From Halorarum salinum (GTDB taxonomy: Archaea > Halobacteriota > Halobacteria > Halobacteriales > Haloferacaceae), in assembly GCF_013402875.1 (NCBI RefSeq), contig NZ_CP058579.1:310001-374000 (forward strand): DNA of 64,000 nucleotides, given 5' to 3'. This document shows, piece after piece, positions 51,889-60,548 of this stretch (position 1 is the first letter of the stretch; every line of letters starts with the position of its first letter). The notes below the pieces were generated by a model. That model saw nothing but the letters and a program-made list of their open reading frames with translations. It had not been told where the DNA came from and did no database searches. A program made the translations under genes and the position numbers.

Positions 51889-53541
51889 TCAGTCGTCGTC
51901 GCCCGGCTCCGCCCGCGTCGATCGGTCGGGGCGGGAGCCGACGATCCAGGAGTCCTCCCGGAGCAGCACCCGGCCGAACTTGGAGCCGAACTCCTTGATG
52001 AGCCCGAGCATCGCGAACAGGCAGACGAACGCGAACGGGCCGCCGGTGATGATCGCCGCCGACTGGAGCGCCGAGACGCCGCCCTCCCCGCCGAGCGTCA
52101 TGAGGATGGCCGCGAACATCCCGAGGACGACCCCCCAGAACACCCGGTTGATGCTCGAGGGCCTCGCCTTCCCGCCGGTGGTCATCATCGACACCGCGAG
52201 CGTCGAGGAGTCCGCGGAGGTGATGAAGAACGTGGTCACGAGCACCATGAACGCGACCATGAACACCGACCCGAACGGGAACGCCTCGAACATGGCGAAG
52301 CCGGCGACCGAGGCGCCCTGGTCGTTGACCGGGCCGAGGATCTCCGCGACGCCGTTGTGCTGGGCCCAGACGGCCGTCCCGCCGACGACGGTGAACCACG
52401 GGATCGTCGCCGCCGACGTCGCGCCGATGCCGGTGAACGCGACCTCGCGGACGGTCCGGCCGCGCGAGATGCGGGCGATGAACAGGCCCGCGAACGGCGA
52501 CCACGAGAGCGCCCACGCCCAGTAGAACACGGTCCACGCGTTCGCCCACTCGGTGCCGCCGTCGACGCCCGCGCCGGTGAACAGGCTCATCGAGACGAAG
52601 TCGTTGATCATGCCGCCGAACGCCTGCGTCCCCAGCAGCACGAGGAACACCGTCGGGCCGATGACGAACGTCGCGACCATGAGGAGCACGAACAGGATCA
52701 TGTTGAAGTTCGAGAGCCGGCGGATGCCGCGGTTCACGCCGAGCACCATCGACACCGTGAACAGCAGGGTCATCGCGGTCACGACGAGGATGACGCCGGT
52801 GTTCCCGAGGTCGATCCCCCACTGGAAGTTGAGGCCGGTGATGAACTGGCTCCCGATGAACCCCAGCGAGGTCGCCACGCCCCCGATGGTCGCGAAGACG
52901 GCCATGACGTCGATGACCTTCGCGACCGGGCCGTCGAGGTTGTCACGGCCGATGATCGGCGTCAGCGCGGACGACACCCGGAGGGGCACGTCGTCGTAGT
53001 TGTAGGTGAAGTAGCCGATGGCGATCCCCATGATCGTGAAGACGGCGAGCTGGGGGAGCGCCCAGTGGAAGAGCGTCTGCTGGACGGCGATGACCATCGC
53101 CTCGCTCGTCCCGCCGGAGACGTCGAACAGCGGCGAGGGGCTGTCGTAGTAGAACAGCGCCTCGGTCGGCCCCCAGAAGACGACGCCGGCCGCGAACCCC
53201 GCCGAGTACAGCATCGCGAAGAAGGAGAGGAAGCTGTACTCGGGCGGGTCATCCCCGAACGTGATCGAGCCCCACGGGCCGACGATGAGGAACAGCAGGA
53301 ACAGCACGATGAGGAAGACGATGAGCAACAGCGCCCAGTTGAGGTAGCCGAGCATCGCGTCGTTCGCGATCCCGATCCAGCGCTCCACGGTCCCCGGCGA
53401 GAGGAAGTACAGCAGGATGAGTCCGACCGTCAGCCCCGCGCCGAAGACGAACACGACGGGGTCGAGTTCCTCGCGGAACCGCGCGACTGCGCCCGGTTCT
53501 CCCCCGGGATCGGACGTCCCGCTCGCGGTCCGCTCGCTCAT
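51889..53541 (-). CDS. BCCT family transporter, second copy
   Basis: This compatible-solute importer of 550 residues is paralogous to that at 28261-29880. It shares FGPWGSITFG-type and FAAGVVFWGPTEALFYY motifs and AWTVFYWAWALSWSPFAG; one Trp of the usual WxWW signature is Ala here, which may alter substrate choice. The ATG at 53541 is used because the protein then starts like its relatives; the longer frame up to 53655 is Arg/Gly-rich and probably leader. An AT-rich promoter region lies at about 53660-53720. Between ectoine genes it probably imports ectoine or hydroxyectoine. Confidence 0.9.
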   Translation of the reverse strand: MSERTASGTSDPGGEPGAVARFREELDPVVFVFGAGLTVGLILLYFLSPGTVERWIGIANDAMLGYLNWALLLIVFLIVLFLLFLIVGPWGSITFGDDPPEYSFLSFFAMLYSAGFAAGVVFWGPTEALFYYDSPSPLFDVSGGTSEAMVIAVQQTLFHWALPQLAVFTIMGIAIGYFTYNYDDVPLRVSSALTPIIGRDNLDGPVAKVIDVMAVFATIGGVATSLGFIGSQFITGLNFQWGIDLGNTGVILVVTAMTLLFTVSMVLGVNRGIRRLSNFNMILFVLLMVATFVIGPTVFLVLLGTQAFGGMINDFVSMSLFTGAGVDGGTEWANAWTVFYWAWALSWSPFAGLFIARISRGRTVREVAFTGIGATSAATIPWFTVVGGTAVWAQHNGVAEILGPVNDQGASVAGFAMFEAFPFGSVFMVAFMVLVTTFFITSADSSTLAVSMMTTGGKARPSSINRVFWGVVLGMFAAILMTLGGEGGVSALQSAAIITGGPFAFVCLFAMLGLIKEFGSKFGRVLLREDSWIVGSRPDRSTRAEPGDDD

Positions 53542-53914
53542 CCCGGCACCACCCCCGTTCCGGGACCGCGGCGGTCCGCCGAACGCGCCTCCGGTTCGTC
53601 GCGCTCCCCGGTTCTCGACCGCCCGTGCACCGTGCTGACTGGTGGCATGTCCCACCGATAGTTAGAAACCATGATAAATGTTTTCCTTTTTCGTACCTGC
53701 TATAAACGGAAAGCGTATACCTAAACGTGCGTAATCCGGTACTAATGCGGTCGAAACGGGGCGGCCGTGGCGGCAGCTCGGGCCGTGGGAACGCGGCGAA
53801 CGCCGAAATGACGGGTCGGCGGGGGCGACCGAGGAGCGGGACGCGAGCGCGAACGACGGGATGGGGGCGGGACGGCGCGGCCGCGCGAAGCCGTTCTGCC
53901 CGCGGGAAGCCAGT

Positions 53915-54562
53915 TCAGTTCGTCAGTTCCTCGGCCGCCCGCTCGCGGGCCTCGGCGCTCTCGTCGACGTTCCGGAGGAACTCGTCGACGCTGTCCTTGA
54001 TCTCCTCGCGGGCCGCGTCGGGCGAGAACTCGTCGGACATGGTGAGCAGGCGGACGAACGCCCGGAGTTCCGCGTCGGTGATCTGGGCGAACTCGTCGTT
54101 CTCGATCTTCTCGACCACCTCGTCGACGTCGATCTGGCCGACCGGGTCGACGTTGAACTCGACGTTCACCATGCGATAGTCGGAGCCCGCGAGCCGCTGT
54201 TCGGCCTTGCCGACGCCCTCCGAGAGCATGTCCTTGAACGGCGTATAGTAGCCCATCGTCCCGAGGTGGAGGAACGCGAGCATGTCGGTGATGCCCTGCG
54301 TGTACGCCTCGCGGTCCTCGTCGTCCGGGTCGAACACGGTGTTCCGGTCCCGCTCCTCGAGGTAGCCGAAGAGGATGCTGAAGTCCAGGACGGCGTTCCG
54401 CACCCGGCGGCGGATGCGGTTCCGCTTCTGCTTCTTCGAGTGGTCGGTGTAGTCGGTCTTCCGTCCGAGCAGGAAGTCGCGGTCGGAGGGCGTGAGGATG
54501 CCGCGCGGTCGCTCCGCGTCGGCCGCGGTCTCGAGCGCGTCGGGGACGTCGTCCTGGACCAT
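53915..54562 (-). CDS. conserved haloarchaeal protein of unknown function
   Basis: This 215-residue charged, helical protein begins MVQDDVPDAL with RGILTPSDRDFLLGRKTDYTD near residue 20, a basic segment KKQKRNRIRRRVRNAVLDFSIL, and EEIKDSVDEFLRNVDES near the end. I believe it is a conserved haloarchaeal family without a known role; the basic helix could bind nucleic acid. The start codon at 54560-54562 overlaps an ATACAC-N7-GTGTAC operator exactly as in the aminotransferase gene, so it is co-regulated with, or is the regulator of, the ectoine region. There is no HTH that I can recognise. Confidence 0.8.
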   Translation of the reverse strand: MVQDDVPDALETAADAERPRGILTPSDRDFLLGRKTDYTDHSKKQKRNRIRRRVRNAVLDFSILFGYLEERDRNTVFDPDDEDREAYTQGITDMLAFLHLGTMGYYTPFKDMLSEGVGKAEQRLAGSDYRMVNVEFNVDPVGQIDVDEVVEKIENDEFAQITDAELRAFVRLLTMSDEFSPDAAREEIKDSVDEFLRNVDESAEARERAAEELTN

Positions 54563-54579
54563 ACACAGATAACGTGTAC
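54561..54579. promoter_or_regulatory. ectoine-region operator ATACAC-N7-GTGTAC, copy 3
   Basis: It overlaps the start codon of the unknown-function gene in the same register as copy 2: both read CATACACAG from the start codon outward. Confidence 0.6.
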
Positions 54580-54989
54580 TTCGACGATTAACCCTTGCGG
54601 TCGGCCCCCCGAACTGCCGACGCCGACGGGACGCTTGACGGGGCGTCGCGGCCTCACGGCCGTCTCTCCCGCCGACGGGCAGTCGTCCCACGGTCGACGG
54701 GTAGTGTGCTCGTCGAACAACCGCCACACCTCGGTCGGTGAACCGCCGGTACACCCGTCGAACAGCAGCCATGCGGTGGTCGGCGGGGAGTCGGTGCGCC
54801 GGGAGGCGGCGCTCCCGGTCCGGGAACGTACACGGTTTTGCGGCTCCCGAAAGCCTCAGCAGGTGGAATGTACTGGCCTCGTGCGTTCGATATGGGGGAT
54901 GGACCGATCAGAAGTAGTCTAGCTCTGCTAGTCAGTAGAGTGCATTACCCCTGTTTCCTACGGGGGTTGTTGCATGGAGTCTCGTTCGG
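54563..54989. other. intergenic region, 427 bp
   Basis: It holds operator copy 3 at the left. Near 54950-54970 is a small hairpin (CCCCT...ACGGGG) downstream of the monooxygenase stop that could terminate it. No gene is seen. Confidence 0.4.
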
Positions 54990-56186
54990 CTAGCCGGAGT
55001 GGTCGGACGCTCCGAGAGCGGTCTCCGGGAGCGACGTACCCGACGCTCGCTGCCGACGAGCGCGCTGAAAGAGTACGTCAGGAACGAGTCCGACCAACAG
55101 ATTGCGCGTTCCTGCTCCGATTCCGGATCGGATCGATCCGAGCCTCCCGAGCAACTGCGACTCCGAGCGAATCCGGTCGGCTCTCGGTTTTCGTTCCCGT
55201 TCGTACGCCTCGAACGCGTCCGACCGATCGTCGGTCGCGGAAATGGAGTGAGCCAGCAGGAGGCCGTCCTCGATCGCCTGTGCCGCACCCTGGCCGGCGA
55301 ACGGTAGCATCCCGTGTGCGGCGTCGCCGGCGAGACAGACTGCCCCACGGGACCAGCGGTCGAGCGTCGGTACCTCCTCCAGGGCAGTGACGAAGACGTC
55401 GTCGTCATCTAGTGATTCGAGCACGGAGGGGATCGGCTCGGGATACGAGGCGAACTGCTCGCGGAGTTCGGATACCGGTCTGGGGTGGTCGGCCGGAAGT
55501 GATGTCGGGGACGTGGGTGCGGTCCCGAACCAGTAGAATCGATCCTCGCCAAGCGGTGCACCGCCGGTGTAAGCTCCTTTCCCCCACACCTCGATACCCC
55601 GCATTCGGTGCTCCTCGGGCAGATCGACGGTCGCAACTGCCCGGTATGCGACACTGTCCAGCGCCCGCAGTTCGACGTCGGGGACGACGGCGTCGCGGAC
55701 GGCTGAGTTGATCCCGTCCGCCCCGACGACGACGTCCGGTCGAACGCAGGTACCGTCCGCAAACTGGACGGTCGGTTCGTTGACGTCGGTCACCGCCCGG
55801 CACTTCGCTCCGGTTTCGACGTCGGTGTCCAGTTCATCGAGCAGGATGGCCTGAAGGTCACCACGGTGTATCGCCACGAACCCGTGGCCGAACTCGTCGC
55901 GTTCGAGCCGATCCAGGTCGAACCGTTTCAACACTCGCCCGCCTGGGGACCGAATGACGCTATCGCCGAGGGGAATCCCCACGTCTCTGATGCGGTCGAC
56001 GATCCCGAGGTGGTCGAGGACGAGTAGTGCGTTCGTCTGCAGGAGGAGTCCGGCGCCGACCGGTCGATACTCGGATGCCGCCTCGTAGATGGTCGGTGTC
56101 GTCCCCCGCTGTTCGAGCGCGAGTGCCGTGACGAGTCCACAGATGCCTCCCCCGACGATGGCGACCTCGGGCATTTCTCGTGTCAT
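54990..56186 (-). CDS. FAD-dependent aromatic monooxygenase-like protein
   Basis: This group A flavin monooxygenase of 398 residues has the FAD motif VAIVGGGICGLVTALALEQRG, DG motif VVVGADGINSAVRDAV (about 155-170) and second FAD motif VCLAGDAAHGMLPFAGQGAAQAIEDG. The ubiH/salicylate-hydroxylase pattern suggests hydroxylation of an aromatic or isoprenoid substrate with NAD(P)H and O2. The start is ATG 56186, with 56174 (MPEVAIVGG) as alternative. Base composition is slightly less GC-rich than its neighbours. No aromatic ring-cleavage genes are adjacent; the HTH regulator at 56737 is divergent and may control it. Confidence 0.88.
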   Translation of the reverse strand: MTREMPEVAIVGGGICGLVTALALEQRGTTPTIYEAASEYRPVGAGLLLQTNALLVLDHLGIVDRIRDVGIPLGDSVIRSPGGRVLKRFDLDRLERDEFGHGFVAIHRGDLQAILLDELDTDVETGAKCRAVTDVNEPTVQFADGTCVRPDVVVGADGINSAVRDAVVPDVELRALDSVAYRAVATVDLPEEHRMRGIEVWGKGAYTGGAPLGEDRFYWFGTAPTSPTSLPADHPRPVSELREQFASYPEPIPSVLESLDDDDVFVTALEEVPTLDRWSRGAVCLAGDAAHGMLPFAGQGAAQAIEDGLLLAHSISATDDRSDAFEAYERERKPRADRIRSESQLLGRLGSIRSGIGAGTRNLLVGLVPDVLFQRARRQRASGTSLPETALGASDHSG

Positions 56187-56736
56187 CGTCGACTCCGACA
56201 CGAATCGGTTACCGCGTTCGAGCAGGCGGGTGCGACTGTGGTACCCTCGGTGAAACGTCGATCCGACGTTCCTTCGTCGGTAGTTATCCCGGTACGTACA
56301 GCGAGTTGCGTTCGTCTCATACCGCGCTGTTCGAGGCGGATTCCCAAGCGTCGACTGCGGTGTATCCATGGTTATTCAAAAGCCGGGCTTCGTTGAAATG
56401 CGAGCATCCGACGGGCTTGCTCGTGAAACAGCCGGTAAAAACGTCATCGAGGAGGCCGAGGCTCGTTTCGAACACAGCCCCGATGGTAAGCCGTTCTTCG
56501 AGCGATTCCGCTGATACCGCCGATTAGCGTGCTTGGAATGGGATTCCTCGCCTGCGAATTGTACAGCGCTGGAGAACGGCTTCGAGAGGCCGAATCGAAA
56601 ACACCAGCCGCGGTGGAACCCGAGTCAGCGCCCGAGTAGGATAGGTAGCTTCGCTTTATCGACCGACGGAAGGTCGAAACCCATCCCTGCTCGAGGGTTT
56701 CAACAACGCCAAATGCCCTCGCGGACGTCTCCCCGT
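56187..56736. other. intergenic region, 550 bp, with gene remnants
   Basis: A 48-codon ORF (56368-56514, +; MVIQKPGFVEMRASDGLARE...) is followed in another frame by an approximately 45-codon stretch up to the TAG near 56638 (ISVLGMGFLACELYSAGE). The pair looks like a frameshifted remnant of one gene; the family is not recognised. A GGC..CGTTGAAA motif near 56386 and its inverse near 56695 recall IS6-type ends but lack convincing target duplications. Confidence 0.35.
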
Positions 56737-57417
56737 ATGCGATATCTCACGGTCCTCGTCCACCCCTCCGAACGAGGCTCTTTTCATCCGCTTGGGAAGC
56801 AACTCACGACCGAACCTTCGATTACGCGTGAGGCAATTCACCACGTCGAGCTGCTCGTCGACGGGACGGTGCTGTTGTTCGCCGAGGGGAGCGGTGATCG
56901 GGGGCGGTACGAGGAGATAATGCGGGAATCACCGTTCGTCGTCGACTTCCTCGTAGCCGGCGATGACCGGTGGATGGCGGTGAGTCGGTTCGAGCCGACG
57001 GAGGTATCGAGGCGTGCACTGGAACTGCAACGGGAGTTGGACATCGTTATCGAAACGCCGATCCGCTTCACCTCGGACGGCTCGCTTCGAATAACGTATC
57101 TGGGAACCGACGAGGGCTTTCGGCGGCAGTTTCGGAACGCCGTGGGGGAGGACACCTTCGCGTTCGAAATCGTCGAGAACGGCGATTACGAACCGGACGA
57201 GTCCTCGCTCACGAGGCAGTTGACGGCTCGCCAGCGAGAGGTACTCGAGGCTGCAGTCGACGTTGGGTACTACAGTAACCCTCGTCAGGCGACGCACGCG
57301 GACGTCGCTGCGGCCATTGGTATCGCACCCACGACCGTGGGAGAACACCTCCGGAAAGTCGAAGAGCGCGTATTTAGCGCGCTCGCTCGAGGCCCCCGTG
57401 ACCTCTTGCCCGAGTGA
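56737..57417 (+). CDS. Bat-type HTH transcriptional regulator
   Basis: This haloarchaeal regulator of 226 residues has an N-terminal sensory domain (MRYLTVLVHPSERG, HHVELLVDGTVLLFAEGSGD) and a C-terminal HTH_10 domain (LTARQREVLEAAVDVGYYSNPRQATHADVAAAIG and TTVGEHLRKVEERVF; about 160-220). ATG 56737 gives the usual MRYLTVL start; ATG 56713 is an alternative. It is divergent from the flavin monooxygenase across a 550-bp spacer. Moderately lower GC than flanking genes. The target is unknown. Confidence 0.88.
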   Translation: MRYLTVLVHPSERGSFHPLGKQLTTEPSITREAIHHVELLVDGTVLLFAEGSGDRGRYEEIMRESPFVVDFLVAGDDRWMAVSRFEPTEVSRRALELQRELDIVIETPIRFTSDGSLRITYLGTDEGFRRQFRNAVGEDTFAFEIVENGDYEPDESSLTRQLTARQREVLEAAVDVGYYSNPRQATHADVAAAIGIAPTTVGEHLRKVEERVFSALARGPRDLLPE

Positions 57418-57650
57418 TCGATACCCGTACCCGTTTTGCACCTGATTCCCGCTGAGCCGTGTCAAAATTACACGTTTTCGACGAGGTTGTTCGGTCAGGG
57501 CGAAGCCGTGACACTACGAGTAGCTGGTCGACGATCAGTTGGTACGTGCAGTTCGCGGCTCCTTCATGCGGACAAGTGTTCGATGAGCGGGAGTTTCGAT
57601 GAAGCCAGCTACCCGACCAGCGATACAGCGGTCCTCAGGTCGGGGAGGAG

Positions 57651-58550
57651 TCACGTGACGGCGTCGGCGATCGCCGCCCCGGCTAGCTGTTGCACGACGT
57701 AGTAGGTGATGATCGCGACGACGACGAGGGGCTCGGCGAACGGAAGCGCGACGAGGAGGGCGATCCCCAGGTTCTTCAGACTGCTCGCGAAGAACAGCGG
57801 GAGCACCCGCGCCCGGTCGAGACGCAGTCCGGCGCCACAGACCGTCGTGGCGACCAGTCCCAGCAGGAGGAGGAGGACGGAGACGACGACGATCGCCGCG
57901 AGGACCCGGCCGTCGATCGCGGCGGACTCGACGCCCGCGACGCTCGTGTAGATGAGCAGCAGGATGGCGAGCGTCGACCCGCCGTCGACGGCCCGCGCGG
58001 GGACCGCCCTCGCGGGGACGACCGCGGCGAGGAGCGCCCCGCCGACGATGATCGTGAGGAGGTCGACGAGGATGGCGGTCGTCGGCACGGCCGCCCGGAC
58101 GTCGACCAGCCGCGTGAGAACGACCGGCGTCGCGACCGGCGCGAGCAGCAGCGAGACGATCGAGATCGTCGTCGCGAGCTGGACGTCTCCGCCCGAGAAC
58201 CGGGTCCAGATGATCGCGCTCCCGACGGTGGTCGGAACCGAGAGCGCGACGGCGAACCCGAGGACGGCCCCGTCGGCGAGCAGCGCGTTCGCGACGCGCA
58301 TTCCCCCGAGGGGTAACAGGACGTAGGAGATGCCGAGAGACAGGGCGACGAGGGAGCCGTAGGACGCGAACTCGACCTCGTCGAACCGCCAGCCGCGGAG
58401 CGAGCCGTAGACGAGAAGGATCACCAGCGGCGTGACGAGCGGCTCCAGGCGGGAGCCGAATCCCGGGACGAGGACGCCCGCACCGACCGCTACCGCGACG
58501 TAGCCCACGTTTCGGAACCGATCGACCGCCCCGAGCCACCGTCCAGTCAC
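57651..58550 (-). CDS. BASS/SBF-like sodium symporter family protein
   Basis: This hydrophobic protein of 299 residues has about ten helices and no soluble domain. SVPTTVGSAIIWTRFSGGDVQLAT resembles the paired TM4 region of bile-acid:sodium symporter (SBF/BASS) proteins, and FFASSLKNLGIALLVALPF resembles the TM9 region. It starts at GTG 58550. The substrate is unknown; organic acids or precursor metabolites are typical for the family. It lies between an HTH regulator and an M20 amidohydrolase and is transcribed in the same direction as the latter, 133 bp downstream of it. Confidence 0.8.
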   Translation of the reverse strand: MTGRWLGAVDRFRNVGYVAVAVGAGVLVPGFGSRLEPLVTPLVILLVYGSLRGWRFDEVEFASYGSLVALSLGISYVLLPLGGMRVANALLADGAVLGFAVALSVPTTVGSAIIWTRFSGGDVQLATTISIVSLLLAPVATPVVLTRLVDVRAAVPTTAILVDLLTIIVGGALLAAVVPARAVPARAVDGGSTLAILLLIYTSVAGVESAAIDGRVLAAIVVVSVLLLLLGLVATTVCGAGLRLDRARVLPLFFASSLKNLGIALLVALPFAEPLVVVAIITYYVVQQLAGAAIADAVT

Positions 58551-58683
58551 ATGAAACTCCCATGCGTGGCACGTTATCGGGCCACGGACGCGCCGGGGTT
58601 CGGGACCCTCCTACAAATGTGTGGTCCCTCGAGTCGGCGTCGACGCTCGTGTCGCCGCCGTAACCGCTCCGCCGCCGTGCCCG

Positions 58684-59967
58684 CTACGGCTGCCGTCGCC
58701 CGATTTCGGCGACGACGTCCGCGAGGACGTCGACGCCGATGGGGAGGCTGCGCTCGTCCACGTCGAACGTCGGCGTGTGGTGGTTCGTCGGGTGGTCCGT
58801 CCCGACGACGACGTAGGAGGCGAACCCGCCGCTCTCCTGGACGCGTTCCATCAGGAACGTCGCGTCCTCGCTCGCGCCGAAGTCGGCGGTCGGGACGACC
58901 TCCTCGACGCCCGCGACGCCGCCCGCGACCTCGGCGACGAGGTCGCGGAGTCGGGGGTCGCTGTCGACGCTGGGGGACTCGCTGATGACGCGGGGTCGCA
59001 CGTCGCAGTCGTGCATCTCCGCCGCTGCGTAGAGGATCCGTTCGAGTTCGGTCCGCGCGTACTCCATCAGCGCCGTCGTCTCGCCGCGGACCTCGCCGTG
59101 GATGGTGATCTCCTCGGCGACGACGTTGCTCGCGGTGCCGCCCTCGACCCTGCCGACGTTGACCCGGGTCATCCCGTCCGCGTGGCGCGGGATCGCGTAC
59201 GCGTTCTGGACGGCGGTCGCCATCGCCTGCATGGCGTTCGCCCCCTCGTTGGGCGCCTTCCCCGCGTGGGCGCTCGCCCCCTCGAACGAGGCGGTGACGT
59301 GTGCCATCGCGAGCGGTTTCTCCACGCCCGCGACGACGGTTCCGGTCGGGTTGTCGAGACCGACGTGGAACCCGAGCAGGTAGTCGAGGTCGTCGACGTA
59401 GCCGCCCTCGGCCATCGGCTTCCCCCCGCCCGAGATCTCCTCGGCCGGCTGGAAGAACACGCGAAAGGTCCCGTCGAACCCGCTCGCCTTCACCGCCTCG
59501 ACCGCGCCGAGCGCGATGGCGAGGTGGGCGTCGTGGCCGCAGGCGTGCATGTAGCCGTCGTGCTCGGAGCGGAACCCCTCGTCGGCCGGACGGTGACCCG
59601 GTTCGTCCGACTCGTGGAGCGAGATCGCGTCGAGGTCGACGCGGAGGCCGACGGTCGGCCCGTCGCCCCCCTCCACCGTGGCGACGACGCCGGTGTGACC
59701 CGAGCCGATCCGTTCGAGGAAGTCCTCCCGCACGCCGGCCGCGCGGGCCCGGTCGCGCCACTTCGCGAGTTCGGCGTCGTCGGGGACCGCCATCCGGTGC
59801 TCCGACGAGAGCGCGTCCCGCCCGACGGCGATCTCGTCCACGCCGATCCGCTCCAGTTCGGCGACGACGCGGCTCGTCGTCCGGAACTCACACCACCCCG
59901 GTTCCGGGTGCCGGTGGAACTCCCGGCGGAGTTCGGACAGCCGGTTGCGCACGTCGTGTGACAGCAT
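58684..59967 (-). CDS. M20 family amidohydrolase, copy 2
   Basis: This metal-dependent amidohydrolase of 427 residues is a paralogue of the enzyme at 47807. Motifs are LRREFHRHPEPGWCEF, VGLRVDLDAISLHE, MHACGHDAHLAI, FFQPAEEISGGGKPM and GASAHAGKAPNEGANAMQAM. Two stretches (58716-58783 and 58849-58928) are identical at DNA level to copy 1, encoding the C-terminal metal-binding part with DFGASEDATFLM. It may deacetylate N-acetyl-diaminobutyrate or a hydroxylated version. A GTGTAC half-site lies about 47 bp upstream of the ATG (60013-60018). Confidence 0.9.
   Translation of the reverse strand: MLSHDVRNRLSELRREFHRHPEPGWCEFRTTSRVVAELERIGVDEIAVGRDALSSEHRMAVPDDAELAKWRDRARAAGVREDFLERIGSGHTGVVATVEGGDGPTVGLRVDLDAISLHESDEPGHRPADEGFRSEHDGYMHACGHDAHLAIALGAVEAVKASGFDGTFRVFFQPAEEISGGGKPMAEGGYVDDLDYLLGFHVGLDNPTGTVVAGVEKPLAMAHVTASFEGASAHAGKAPNEGANAMQAMATAVQNAYAIPRHADGMTRVNVGRVEGGTASNVVAEEITIHGEVRGETTALMEYARTELERILYAAAEMHDCDVRPRVISESPSVDSDPRLRDLVAEVAGGVAGVEEVVPTADFGASEDATFLMERVQESGGFASYVVVGTDHPTNHHTPTFDVDERSLPIGVDVLADVVAEIGRRQP
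58849..58928 (-). repeat. 80-bp block identical to 48861-48940 (inverted)
   Basis: Counterpart of the block in copy 1. A further 68-bp identity covers 58716-58783 and 49006-49073. Confidence 0.8.
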
Positions 59968-60107
59968 GCGACGCGGTAGGCCGCGTGGCCACTTAATGAT
60001 GATCGGTAATCGTGTACGCCGCGCTCGCGAACGGTGGACACCCCCGTCGGGAGGCCCCGCCCGGCGTCGGCGTCCCGCCGGAGTCCGGCGTCCCGACCGG
60101 CCCGCCG

Positions 60108-60548
60108 TCAGCCGAGGTAGGCGACGGCGTCCATCTCGACGGACACGTCGTCCGGGAGCCGCGACACCTCGACGCAGACCCGGGCCGGCGGGTCGTCGCC
60201 GAACCGGGCGCCGTACGCCTCGTTGACCGCACCGTACTCGTCCAGGTCCGTGAGGTAGACGGTGACCTTCACCACGTCGTCGAGGCCGTCGCCGCCGGCC
60301 GCCTCGACGACCGCGGCGACGTTGTCGAGGACGCGCCCGGTCTGTGCGCGGACGTTCCCCGGGACCCGTTCGTCCGTCGCCGGGTCGACCGGCCCGTAGC
60401 CGGAGACGTACAGCGTGTCGCCGGCGCGGACCCCCTGCGAGTAGGGGTTGTCGTTCCGGGGCGCGCCGTCGGTGACGACGGGAACCGTCGCCGCGTCGTC
60501 GGACCCCGCCCCCGGGTCGGACCCCGCATCCGCGTCGGGGTCGGTCAT
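60108..60548 (-). CDS. ridA: RidA family enamine/imine deaminase
   Basis: This 146-residue protein has a disordered Asp/Gly-rich N-terminus and a RidA domain from about residue 30: [61 protein letters not shown] and [24 protein letters not shown]. RidA hydrolyses reactive 2-aminoacrylate-type imines made by PLP dehydratases, fitting the EutB-like enzyme of this region. The ATG at 60548 overlaps the aminotransferase stop by 4 bp (ATGA), so the two genes form one transcript. The longer open frame upstream is a shadow. Confidence 0.93.
   Translation of the reverse strand: MTDPDADAGSDPGAGSDDAATVPVVTDGAPRNDNPYSQGVRAGDTLYVSGYGPVDPATDERVPGNVRAQTGRVLDNVAAVVEAAGGDGLDDVVKVTVYLTDLDEYGAVNEAYGARFGDDPPARVCVEVSRLPDDVSVEMDAVAYLG

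Noticed and set aside
50761-53661. 966-codon plus-strand frame opposite the aminotransferase and BCCT genes
   Set aside because: It spans two convincing minus-strand genes and has a shadow-type composition with no motifs.
56386-56709. GGC..CGTTGAAA motifs in inverted orientation, possibly another IS6-like unit
   Set aside because: The ends match poorly (GGCTTCGTTGAAA versus GGCGTTGTTGAAA), the flanking octamers differ, and one end lies inside a possible ORF.
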